Source: Marsupella aquatica (lineage: Eukaryota; Marchantiophyta). Taken from it: DNA of 64,000 nucleotides. The notes below the pieces were generated by a model. The model did not search any database and was not told where the DNA came from. It was given only the letters and a program-made list of their open reading frames with translations. Shown in pieces: positions 53,682 through 63,200 of this stretch; the first letter of the stretch is position 1, and the number at the start of each line of letters is the position of its first letter. Location of the stretch: positions 22,506,001 through 22,570,000 of the forward strand of contig OZ316893.1 of the NCBI GenBank assembly GCA_973895155.1, in the 5' to 3' direction. A program made the translations under genes and the position numbers.

Positions 53682-54607
53682 CGGTGCAAGGGCGCCATTC
53701 CTTTTAGGGAGGGCGGACGTGGAGGGAGGAGGCGTGAGTGGGCAGGGCGGGCGCGGATCTCCACGTTTAGGATTAGGATCAGAACCAGGAGCGGCCCTGA
53801 CACTTAGCTTAGTGGGATTGCGGTCCCACTGGTAGGAGCAACACTTGTGCTCCTGCCTTGCTGTACATAGGTAGATTCGGGCAAGTAGATTACTGTTAAG
53901 TAGATTAGGCTTACGATGCAAAGAATGGCGGATCCACTACCAGGATAAGTACCTGGGCAGCGGGGAGCTCAGGGCCTCTTCTTTAGCAAGTTTTTAGTTT
54001 GCACCAGCCGGGCTGGGATCAAGTAGTACGAGAAGCTCTCGGTTAGTCATACAGTGACCCTTGTGTATATTCATGTTTCCTCATGCCTAAGAGCTGAATA
54101 GAGTTGGCCTCACGTCTTAGTTCGCAGAACTTGTGTATGAGATGTACTGTTTGTATGGCAAGTGCATGGTATGACTCAGTCAGAATGAGTCATTTTGCTA
54201 TTTGTGTGTCGCATTAACTTGTGTGAAGAGTGCCCACATCAACCAAAGGAAGGAAAGTAAGCAGGGGAGTGAGAGTTGGATGTGTCGAGCTGAGAGAGGT
54301 CTTAGCGGCTTAACCAAGCCTATTGGGGATCATTCCGGCGGCGGAATCCAAACATACCTAACAAGACGAAGGGGAAGACAGGGGAAGACAGGGGAAGGCC
54401 TAGATTAGGCCGGCTACGTATCTCATGACCCGATGAAGGATCTGTCCAGTATATGTGTGTAAAATGTTAATAGTAGTAGTAGAAGGTTAGCAGCGTCCCA
54501 TGCCGCTAAGCCGCGGAAACGGCCTCGCCAAGCGCGAAACCCGCGGGAATCGACTTGAGCTGGGGGGTTTCTTGGGTTTAGGGAGCCATGGGACGCACCA
54601 TAGTTTT

Positions 54608-54683
54608 TTGCTTTGGCAGTACTGATGTGTGTCCGATATGTTTCCGATGTTATTTGAATGGGATATGGTATGGGACTTTAGTG
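54608..54683 (+). mobile_element. Possible right part of the split CACTA-like element
   Basis: After the gypsy target duplication come GTCCGATATG and TTCCGATGTT, matching the octamers left of the gypsy element. A TAGTG at 54,679–54,683 could be the right terminus. However, the next three bases (TTT) do not match the CAA before 38,535, and the inner terminal bases do not pair well, so this end is uncertain. Confidence 0.3.
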
Positions 54684-56100
54684 TTTTACAATGTCTAGGT
54701 TTGTGACGGGCCCCCGTCACATAAAATCATGAATAATGGGTCGTAGAGTGTTGTGCAGTGTAAATAAGCATTGTAAATAAGCATTTTTTTTCAAATTTTT
54801 TAAGTTAATTTTGTCACTTGTGACCAAAGTACTGTATTTATTTTTATCCCCTAATTGTTTTGCAAATATGTTGGGCCCCTTAGAAATAGAATCAGTGAAG
54901 AACTTTGCCTTGGGAGGACTCCCCATTATTTTATGACCATTTTAGGAGACCCCGGCAATGGACGTTGGGGGAAGTTTTTTTTTTTGGCAGGAGGGCGTGG
55001 CCCCGGGTGTGAGAGGACGGGAGCGGCAGGCCGCAAGCCCTGCATAGGGCCGCGTGCTCGCCAATGAGGCACGAGCCAAGGTTGTAGCCGGGGGCAATAA
55101 GAGGCTGCTAAAGGGGGATTAAATTCCCCAATTCGGGGCTGTAGGGGCGAGCCATAGCGAGGCGCACGGTGCCAGGAGGTATGGCTGGGGTAGCTGAGGC
55201 GCAGGTGTGAGGTGGCGCCCCTGCATAGGGAGTCGCGCCCGGGCGCCAACGAGTGAGTTGCCAGGGCGAGTTGGAGGCTTGGCCGGGGCGAGCTCCCTCC
55301 ATAGGGAGGCGAGCCCTCCATTATGGAGTGCCGTGGCGGGGGTGGCCGGGAGCCGGTGAGCCCGCGAGTGGGCAATGCAGCCGGGGTGCGAGGGGGAGTG
55401 CGGAGGCAGCCGGGCAGTGAGCGAGCCCTGCATAGGGCCGCGTGCCGAAGGGCAGGCAGCCGGAGAGCGCAGGAGGCCGGGACGAGCTGCATGGGCAGCC
55501 GCAGGATGAGCCGGGGCGCGAGTAAAAAAAGAGCCGCGAGCGCAGCAGGGCTGCCGGGACACAAACGTGGAGGCCGGGGTGAGCTGCGGAGGCAAGCCGG
55601 GCATGGGTCGACCCGGTGACGAGGTGATGGGCGGGGAGGCCGCGAGTGAATGGGGGCAAGCCTCCATAGGGAGGAGCCAGGTGCCAGCCGGGGTGAGCTC
55701 CCACCATAGGGAGGCGTGCCATGGGGCGAGCCTAAGGGGGGGCAAGCTGGGAAATGCCATGAGCCGGGGGTTGAAGAAGGAGGCTTAGGTTCTTTCTTCT
55801 CATTTCTTTCTTTCTTCTCCTTCCCGTTCTTTTTCCCATTGCCGAAAGCAACTTTGCCTTGGGAGCAATTTCTTCCATTCTTTTTTAGCTCCCTCTCTTG
55901 TAATTTTTCCTTTTCAATGCTCTCTCTTAGGTGATGGTTGGAGCATGGGGGTTCTGAAGTTTGGGGCCTCCGCAGTGGGCATGTTGAGTGAAGCTGAGGG
56001 GAAGTAGAGTGGACTCGAGATTGTGGTACGGGGGCTATACGGGCCAGGAATTGTACGGTGTGATGGGAATTATGGTGATAGTAGAATTTTTTTAGTGTGG
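54684..56100 (+). other. GC-rich leader with degenerate CATAGGG repeats
   Basis: The first 300 bases are AT-rich. From about 54,980 to 55,790 the sequence is very GC-rich and repeats a loose motif CCTGCATAGGGCCGCG or CTCCATAGGGAGGCGAGCC at least six times (near 55,036, 55,220, 55,300, 55,430, 55,665, 55,705). CpG is not depleted. It then becomes pyrimidine-rich and leads into the 644-codon frame. It may be the 5' leader or U3 of another retroelement. Confidence 0.5.
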
Positions 56101-58035
56101 ATGTTTGATCCACCTGAGTTTAGTACAGCCCGTGTTCGTCGATACAAGGCTGCTTACCGGGATTACATTGCCACACAAATTAGGGAGGAGGGAGAGAAAC
56201 AACGGTCAGCAGCCATGAGTACCGGATCCGGAACGCCTAGCACTACGATTGTACGGAAGGTTTTCCGTAGGGTGTACCCCCGCACCTCTGCCAAGGTGAT
56301 GGAAGAGGGCAAGGAGATTTTTCAGGCTACAGGGCTCACCAACTTCATGGGTGTAGAGATTAGGATTCCTCCCGACAGGACTTGGGACATTGCGGCTGGA
56401 TTGGAGTGCCGTATGGAGGGGATTTATTTTCATTGTAACAAGCAGTTGATCCCTCACGTGGAGTTGGCCAAGCTCTTATTTCTCGACAACCAGGACTTCA
56501 CGTTTCAGCCAGTAGAGCCCTCTGGTGTTTTCACGCTGGAGGAGCTAGCTGAGGTGGTGAAGGATCCCACTTCCGTAACTACCATTCCCCTCTCAACGTT
56601 CAAGGATCCAGCGTACAAGGTGTTTGTGGCCAAGGTGCACCAGCGGGTACTTGGGCGGGGGCAATCAGGGACGGTGAGTGGAGATCAGTTGGCTATTGCC
56701 AATAACATCAAAACTCACCCACGCCACACGTACGGATGGTGGTATTTCGGGATGAGAAAGTCATTGGCCATGGATCCTAAGAGTGTGAAGGCGGGAGGAG
56801 GCATGTACTTGATGGGGTCCTTCCTATTGGCCAGGCGAGAAGGGCTTCTTCCCTCACCAGGAATTGAAGGGGAAACGGTGCCACCCTTCATCACGGAAAT
56901 ACAGAGGATAGCCACCACCATATTAGGAAGCTTGGTGAAGGGGCCACCGTCTGAGCCAATAGCCCTTGAACCTACTACGGAAGATGACCCAGTTAAGGAT
57001 AGCGTTATGGAGTGGTTGGAGTCACTTGTGGGGAACCCGGAGGAGTCTCTTGATTACAATGTTCCCGAGGTGTACTTGGCTGAATTACGTGATTTTCATG
57101 ATGGAGTGCATGAAGGGCTTAAGTTGTGCCGAACGTTGAAGGAGGCCATCAACCAAGGCCAGGCCAAGGTGGAAATGTTACAAGTAAGTAATGAGGCCTT
57201 GAAAGAGGTGGTCAAGGCAAAGGAGGTGGTGATTCAAGAGCAAGGGAGGTCGCTCAAGGAGTCACATATTCAGGTTTTACAGCTGGAAGGAGCCTTATTT
57301 ACTAAGGCTAAGGAGGCGCTGGAGGTGGGAGTATTGAGAGATGAGGTGGCCAAGCTCAAGCAGGGCACTAGTGAGGTAGAGAGGCTCAAGACCAAGGACC
57401 AAGGTCCAATCACCAAAGTCCTCCTAACTACCAAAGTCACACTACAACAAAAGTCCAAGAAGGAAGTGGTGGAGTTACGGGGTCAAGTTGGACTCCTTGA
57501 GACCAGGGCCAAGAGGAACGATACGTTGAGGCTAGGGAAGAGGAAGAGCCCATCTCCCTCTAGCCCTACCCTCTCCCCAAATTTGATCTCAAAAGCCATT
57601 GAGATGGTGGTAAGAGAAGTAACTCAACGGTATGGACCAATGTTGGAAGCGGCCAAGAGGGAGAAGGAGAAGAGTAAGATGTTGGAGAAACAGTTGCGGG
57701 AGACCCGTAGGTCATCACGAGAAACCCCAGCTGGTCATGGTGCCACCGTATCAACTAGTCATGGTGCCAACATTTCATCACCCTCATTAGTACCTGCGGA
57801 GGCTCCACTGAGTCACGGAATCCCGGTGCCAGGGATGCTACCCCGATCCATAAACCCAGGGACTCCTCTGGCTACCGGCCAGGTCTTACCTTTGCAATTG
57901 CAGGGAGGTGAAGAGGTTGCCTTATGGAAGGACACTATTAGCCAGGGTTATGTGAAGGCTTGGCAAGCCTTGGCTGCATTGAGGAAGCGGAGCACTTCCG
58001 GTCGGACTCCCGCCCAGACTCCCCCGGTACGGTAG
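56101..58035 (+). CDS. Unknown transposon-type protein with coiled coil
   Basis: Open for 671 codons from 56,023 (a GTG); the first ATG is 56,101, giving 644 residues. I do not recognise a named family. The N-terminal ~300 residues look globular (YPRTSAKVMEEGKEIFQATG, CNKQLIPHVELAKLLFLDNQ, YGWWYFGMRKSLAM). Residues about 340–475 and 520–545 are coiled coil (QVSNEALKEVVKAKEVVIQE), with Ser/Pro-rich linkers. The tail ends RTPAQTPPVR. The layout resembles LTR ORF B of the gypsy element (globular head, coiled coil, Pro-rich parts), but I see no sequence match. With a GC-rich leader before it and a dispersed LTR-like repeat after it, it is most likely a retroelement accessory protein. Confidence 0.6.
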   Translation: MFDPPEFSTARVRRYKAAYRDYIATQIREEGEKQRSAAMSTGSGTPSTTIVRKVFRRVYPRTSAKVMEEGKEIFQATGLTNFMGVEIRIPPDRTWDIAAGLECRMEGIYFHCNKQLIPHVELAKLLFLDNQDFTFQPVEPSGVFTLEELAEVVKDPTSVTTIPLSTFKDPAYKVFVAKVHQRVLGRGQSGTVSGDQLAIANNIKTHPRHTYGWWYFGMRKSLAMDPKSVKAGGGMYLMGSFLLARREGLLPSPGIEGETVPPFITEIQRIATTILGSLVKGPPSEPIALEPTTEDDPVKDSVMEWLESLVGNPEESLDYNVPEVYLAELRDFHDGVHEGLKLCRTLKEAINQGQAKVEMLQVSNEALKEVVKAKEVVIQEQGRSLKESHIQVLQLEGALFTKAKEALEVGVLRDEVAKLKQGTSEVERLKTKDQGPITKVLLTTKVTLQQKSKKEVVELRGQVGLLETRAKRNDTLRLGKRKSPSPSSPTLSPNLISKAIEMVVREVTQRYGPMLEAAKREKEKSKMLEKQLRETRRSSRETPAGHGATVSTSHGANISSPSLVPAEAPLSHGIPVPGMLPRSINPGTPLATGQVLPLQLQGGEEVALWKDTISQGYVKAWQALAALRKRSTSGRTPAQTPPVR

Positions 58036-58269
58036 GTTAGGAGTGAGGCCTCCCCTTCTGGGGGAAGCGGTGGAGGTGAGGATTCCAGGGGGTGGAGCCC
58101 TGGTTCAGTCAGTGAGTCTGGTGAAGACTAGTGTAGGACCTTGTTTTTATGCACTACGGATTGGATGTTAGTACCAGCAAAGGCACCGTTGGTACCGTAG
58201 TGGGTTAGGGTTTTTCACAACGTGTGTGTGCCGCATGCTCTAGGTTAGTTTATCTCTTAGTTGTTTTTT

Positions 58270-58930
58270 GGCGGCGCCGCTAGGGTTGCCGCCGTTGTTG
58301 CCACTCCGTGAGGGGTGCTTTGGTGTTTTTTTCAGTATTTAGGGGGAAGCCCCATAGTGAAACAGGGGGAACTCAGTCTAGTGTTTGCTTAGGGAAGTTA
58401 GCTCATAGCCAAAAGAGGGAATCAAGCCAGAGTAGTGAGGTAGAGGTGTAGCACTTGCCCCAGTGAGGCAGTAGTTGGGCAGACGGCAGGAGGCCGGGTT
58501 GCCCTTGCAATGTGTTACGATGTTTTGCCAAAAGATATGAATTTGGTTTGATTCCTCAAGTTTTGGTGTGGTGTTACCTTTTCTGGTTCACGATTGTGTT
58601 CTTTCCCCAAGAAGCGTATAAGGAATCCTTGCACGGTTTGGTCAACCATGTGAGTAGGAGGGGTGGTGACAACACTCCACCGACGACCAGTAGGAGTGTG
58701 TGTGTGGTGTAGTCCATGGGACTTGATCAAAAGTAGAGCGGCTAGTCGGTAGACTTGATAAAAAATTACATTTCCGGGAGCGGATATAAACATACTCATT
58801 CTACATGCAATAGAATCCTAATAGCATCCCTCCACATTCCCGTCATACGATAACAAAAAATTTTAGTGGGAGTAAATACGTATTTGTCGTGTAAATTGTT
58901 TGATAAGCAGGTGACAAGGTTGCATGGAAT
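58270..58930 (+). repeat. Dispersed LTR-like repeat, related to 36.60–37.26 kb
   Basis: Second copy of the repeat found after RFC3, same orientation. Shared blocks include GTGAGGCAGTAGTTGGG.AGACGGCAG, CAAAAGATATG, AAAAGTAGAGCGG…AGTCGGTAGACTTGAT and TTACATTTCCGGGAGC. It follows the 644-codon frame by about 235 bp. LTR-end status is inferred from the CA before TTTCCGGGAGC. Confidence 0.6.
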
Positions 58931-59075
58931 TAATTGATTCAGATATGGGGCATACTTTAAGCAATAGACATGTATACTGCATGAAATTGTGGACAATGAG
59001 AAAAATTGTAGAATGTCGATAAAAAGATAATGCCGATAAAAATATACATGAAGATGGTAGGGTCTACAATTTATA

Positions 59076-62000
59076 CTAACTCGTGGGGGGCACGTCTCTA
59101 TCTTCCACTACAACTACGTTGGGTCTCTCTTGGACTATGGACCATGATTTGGGAATATACGGCATGACAATGGACCACTCGGGGTCATTGGGATAGGGTA
59201 GGTAAAAGCATTGCTCAAGGTGATGTGGGAAGCCAAAGGGATTGAGGACCTCCAGTTGGAACTGATGACACTATTTGCGGATGTCTTCAAACGAGTAAAA
59301 CCGCATGCATCACCTTCACAAGTACGATTGTAGCCTACAAGATTCATCTTGAACCATTTTCACTTGAATACCACTTCCTCAAAAGTAGTATGTGCATGGT
59401 ACTTCACTGTTAGGATCTCCTCAATCTTCCCATAATGGGCCATAGTGGAGCAAATGGGATTCATGTCTGACATGCTAGCTACTATGGGAATCTTGGGTGA
59501 ACCAACCCATCACCCCACAATCCTGTGTAGCTGCCCTCTTCTCATCAAATTGTTCCACATGAAAATGTCTCCCCTTTGACCACATGGCAGTCCAAGTCGT
59601 GACTATAAGTAGTGGACCATGAACCAAGGTACAAAGTTTATCTGTCACGTTTGGGTAGTGTAATACACTCTCCCCGGTACACACCATGGCATCCACTTCT
59701 AACAACTTCTCCTTCATGTATGGGTGAAACTTGGGAAATAACCACGGGCGTCAACTGCTTTGCTTCTCCTCCTCATAAAATGTTGTCCACTCCCCAAAAA
59801 CCTCGGGTGAGTTATACAACATAAATGTTGTGAGCTGTAAATGCTCCGCTGAGCCTATGAGACGCTCTCCAGATGCCCTAGTGAGTCTATCATCCTTGTA
59901 GTCAGCCTCTCATGCCGCCTCATCTATCCATCCCCTAGGAGCACTAGGATCTAGTGTGGCAACTATGTTTGTAAAGTAAAACATAAGTCTCTATACTCTA
60001 AGATGACGCTCCGCAATGCTACCTTCCACCCTAGCACAATTAAAGACATATGACTTCATCACCCCCATATAACACTCTACCCAATACATCCATCGACAAT
60101 GTACTAGGCTTGCAATTGCAACCTTGCGCACTAAATGTATGAGGAAATGAACCTGACCATCAAAGAATGAGGGAGGGAGTGCCTTCTCCAACTTGCAGAC
60201 AACCTCTACTCCAAATATCTCCATAGTAGCAATGTCATCCTCCTGTACCTCCTTTTGACATACCCATCTTAAGAGCTTACCCAATGACCAAAGGGCATCA
60301 CGAAGTTCCTCACTACCCAATCCATAATAGCAATTGGAAGAACATGTTCAAGCAATCGATGATAATCATGTATCTTCAAGAAAGATGGCCATTTTGGAGA
60401 ATCCTCCCCCCCAAAATGCCTTCCAAAGATTGGTACCATAACCTGTGGGAAACCTCATCGACCCAATATGTCTGCGAAACTCAATGCACTCTGCCCTTGT
60501 CAAAACCCCGGGTCAAAACCCAAGGAGGATGGATGCTAGGGGGAGCACCAGGGGGTCCAAAGATGGCCAAAAACCCAAAAGACCATGCATCCCCATCTCC
60601 TCACAACTTTCTCTCCAATTGTTATTTTTCTCCCCATATAGATGGCGAATCAATGATTTCCCCACATTCCTCTCAATGTGCATAGGGTCTAACAAGTGAT
60701 TAATGGGCATATTTGACCAATATGGCAATTGTGACAATGCAGACAAACGGGTCATGCCACATCTGAATAATGGTAATGGATCACTCGGATCCTGAACTCT
60801 CCCCCATATCTCTCTCCAATATGCTGGATCCTTCCGCTGAGGTTGAGGACGAATATCAGGTTGGCCCTCATCAGTATCATAAAGGAATGGATCACTCCTC
60901 CAAGGATGGTCTGGTGGAAGATATTTAGTATGACCAATGTAAACAATTTTTTGCAGAGTACTTGACTTGGGCCTGGCCAGTACCCCCTCCAAATTGGGTT
61001 CACATGTAGAGCAAGCCGGATAGCCTGATGTTTTCAATCCAGAAACATATCCAAACCCTGCCCAGTGCATAGAAAACACATTCATAAAATAAAGTTCATC
61101 CGGGGGTTCATCAAGGCAAAAATCTGCATAATTGCAATTATGCAAGGTTTAGGTACTAGAGGAAATAAGGGTTTACCATACCTGGTAAATCATGCATGGT
61201 CCACATAAGGATGGCCTTTAGAGTAAATGCGCGGGATAAACCTCCTATGTTGTGACGTCCATCATAACAATCCACTCCTCTCCACAGTTGTATCAACTCA
61301 TCAATCAATGGCTACAAGTACACATCAATCTTTTTAACCTGCTTAGGACCCGGAATAATCATGGAGAGTAGTAGACCGTGACCTTTCTTCATGGCCATCC
61401 AAGGATGGATGTTGTAGTTTGTCAACACTACTGGCCACACCGAATATGGTTTGGCTTTTCCTGCCAATGCAAAAGGGCTGATACCATCTGCCGCCAAGCC
61501 TAGTCGAACATGTCGTGGGTCAATTTTGAACTCTCCCCATCTATCCTCTACAAATCGATTGGCAGGAGAGTCAACCATCATGTACTCAGTTGCCCGTTCG
61601 AACAGGCATCCCCAAAAATGTGTCGCTTGATTGACGTTGCTCATACCCTCCTTGACTCGATCGTTGATATCTGTTCCCACCCAGAGTGCTTGCCTAAGCA
61701 GCTGACAGTATTTGGCTTCCCGTAGTCGTCTGCTCAGTTTGTGCTTGCAAATGAGCCACATGGCACTAGAGGGTACATCCATATTAGAACAATTTTTTGA
61801 GTGCCATACCATCATCTCAACCGACTCTGCACATCGGAATTGATGTCGCAATCGAGGGATACGAGGAAACTTGTACCTCATAACCTTTTGCGGTACCTTC
61901 CCCGTCAACATGTCATCACGGTACCGTGGCTTATGACATTTAGGACATGTACTCGCATTTTCATGCTCACCCCTAAAAACAATGCAATCATCCACACATG

Positions 62001-62486
62001 CATGTATCACCTCATACTTCAGGCCAATGGACTTCAACACCTATTTAGCCTCTTTCCAAGAGGCTGGCATTGCGTTGCCTACTGGCAAAATACGATCATG
62101 CAAGGTACGGAAAAATCATCCAAAAGTAGATTGCTTGCCCCATGTCTTTGCTGCAAGTTGAGCAACAACATTATTGATGAGAGCCGAGATAACCTACTCC
62201 CCTCAAATATGCGAGTACGGGCATGACGTTGCGCCTCCTCCCATTGCTTGTCTTGGGACCCCCTAGAAGGATATGGATGACTAGTATTTTCATGGGTTGA
62301 ACCATGGTCCTCCAAACCAATGTCATCATGATCATCATAGAATTGGTCCATGAGCTCATCCATGGCCCTCTCCTCATCAAGATGGTCTTGGATAGGATCA
62401 TCACCATCATGTCGTACCCCATCTTCTTGCCTTTGCGGTTCATGCCCACGGTTGGCCACCATGGCCTCAACAAGGTGTTGTCGCAT
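59076..62486 (-). pseudogene. CACTA (En/Spm) TNP2-type transposase, broken
   Basis: Minus-strand order: an Asp/Glu-rich start (MRQHLVEAMVANRG, 62,486) and LSRLSSIMLLLNLQQRHG; a 1-base frame change near 62,105 into LHDRILPVGNAMPASWKEAK; a TAG near 62,042; then the TNP2 core KYEVIHACVDDCIVFRGEHE, CPKCHKPRYRDD, DPRHVRLGLAADGISPFAL, WPVVLTNYNIHPWM, SMIIPGPK (to 61,312); then SGYPACSTCEPN and LLDPMHIERNVGKSL (61,145–60,513). A DUF4218-like part follows (LEKALPPSFFDGQVHFLIHL…HCRWMYWVE…GSIAERH, 60,320–59,991) and a DUF4216-like part (HVEQFDEKRAATQDCGVMGW; QCFYLPYPNDPEWSIVM) ending at a TAG at 59,076. Several stops and frameshifts. It moved DNA by cut-and-paste when intact. A 59-codon insert in the core matches the gypsy LTR frame. 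Confidence 0.9.
61582..61758 (-). other. 177 bp coding module shared with the gypsy LTR ORF A
   Basis: Encodes WLICKHKLSRRLREAKYCQL…MSNVNQATHFWGCLFERATEY. It matches 39,298–39,474 and the corresponding 3' LTR position (near 50,194–50,370) without any indel; by eye about 159 of 177 bases and 47 of 59 residues agree. On both sides the TNP2 reading (CSNMD before, MMVDSPANRFVEDRWGEF after) is like other TNP2 proteins, so the module looks inserted in frame. Confidence 0.88.
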
Positions 62487-62652
62487 AGCTCGTGATATTA
62501 CCCCAATATCAGGAGTTACATATTGATTCTATCATACAACATCAATTAATTAATCTCATCAACACATGCACTGTTGAACAACATCATTCTCATGTAAACA
62601 TGTAAAATAAACTAACATGATATATATACATGTATTTAAGTCCAAGAAACTA

Positions 62653-63200
62653 TCATGGATGACAACGCAAGGACAATTTTGGTGCATCCCATTCATACTC
62701 ACACAATAACTCCTCACCAGCTCTAATGGTCCTAACAGCTACTGTCATGATATGGTTGTCCATATGTTTCACAAAATATGGATGTCTAGGTGGACCAAAC
62801 ATTTGAATCCACTCTATATTAGCCTCCAAACCTCTATCTCTACTTGTGGTACTATTGATGTACCCTGCTAAATTACCGTTCCAAATAGGATCACCATCAA
62901 TCATTCGGCACTGCCACGGCCTAGTGAAGACCTCATCCGGGTCTGAGTCCATCCTCCATGCATACACCCCCCAACTTGGGTGTTGACGCAACAAAATATT
63001 TCAACTCTTGGAGTTATATACAGCCCCAATGTAAGGAAAGAGGTGCTCTCCATCATAACCATGTCTCCATGGCTTTGGAGGGACCACAATATGCTCCAAA
63101 GCAAAAAGACCATATCCTATATCAGGACCAATAGAGGATGCCTTCACTATCCAAGGGCGACCCCATATCTAAACTGGTTCATCAGTAGGAATAAAATCTG
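62653..63200 (-). pseudogene. SET-domain fragment next to the CACTA transposase
   Basis: Minus-strand reading: SIGPDIGYGLFALEHIVV, LFPYIGAVYNSKS, a TGA near 63,000, LRQHPSWGVYAWRMDSDPDE, GNLAGYINSTTS, NIEWIQMFG and AVRTIRAGEELLCEYEW. These are the SET methyltransferase landmarks: the GxGLFA start, the GNLAGYIN region in place of the usual RFxNHSCxPN, and GEELxxxY near the catalytic Tyr. There is no Cys-rich post-SET. SET proteins methylate lysine, usually on histones. With a nonsense codon and no visible rest of a host gene, it is a broken copy, apparently part of, or captured by, the transposon. Confidence 0.7.

Larger units (their letters stand above)
39039..54602 (+). mobile_element. Ty3-gypsy retrotransposon with giant coding LTRs
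   Basis: 15,564 bp with LTRs at 39,039–43,716 and 49,935–54,602 and a perfect GTTTT duplication at 39,034–39,038 and 54,603–54,607. Primer site, gag, protease, RT, RNase H, integrase and polypurine tract lie between them in gypsy order. RT motifs FMDGYSGYNQI and FIDDFAVFG, and integrase without a chromodomain, resemble the Tat/Athila (OTA) branch, which is known for long LTRs. By eye the LTRs differ at about 18 positions, 17 of them transitions and mostly at CpG, plus one 10 bp repeat unit; this is about 0.4%, a recent insertion. Each LTR carries a long sense coding region. Confidence 0.95.
49935..54602 (+). repeat. 3' LTR of the gypsy element (4,668 bp)
   Basis: Begins TGTGATGCC and ends GCACCATA, followed by the GTTTT target duplication. 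Both reading frames are intact in this copy. It has two GACAGGGGAA units (54,377–54,396) against three in the 5' LTR. Confidence 0.94.

Noticed and set aside
54926-56113. 395-codon minus-strand Pro/Ser/Arg-rich frame
   Set aside because: It runs antisense through the GC-rich CATAGGG repeat region, has low-complexity composition and no domain. High GC removes stop codons, so it is probably an artefact.
59100-59125. CACTACAA as the left terminus of the CACTA element
   Set aside because: These bases lie inside the DUF4216-like coding part, which continues to a stop at 59,076.
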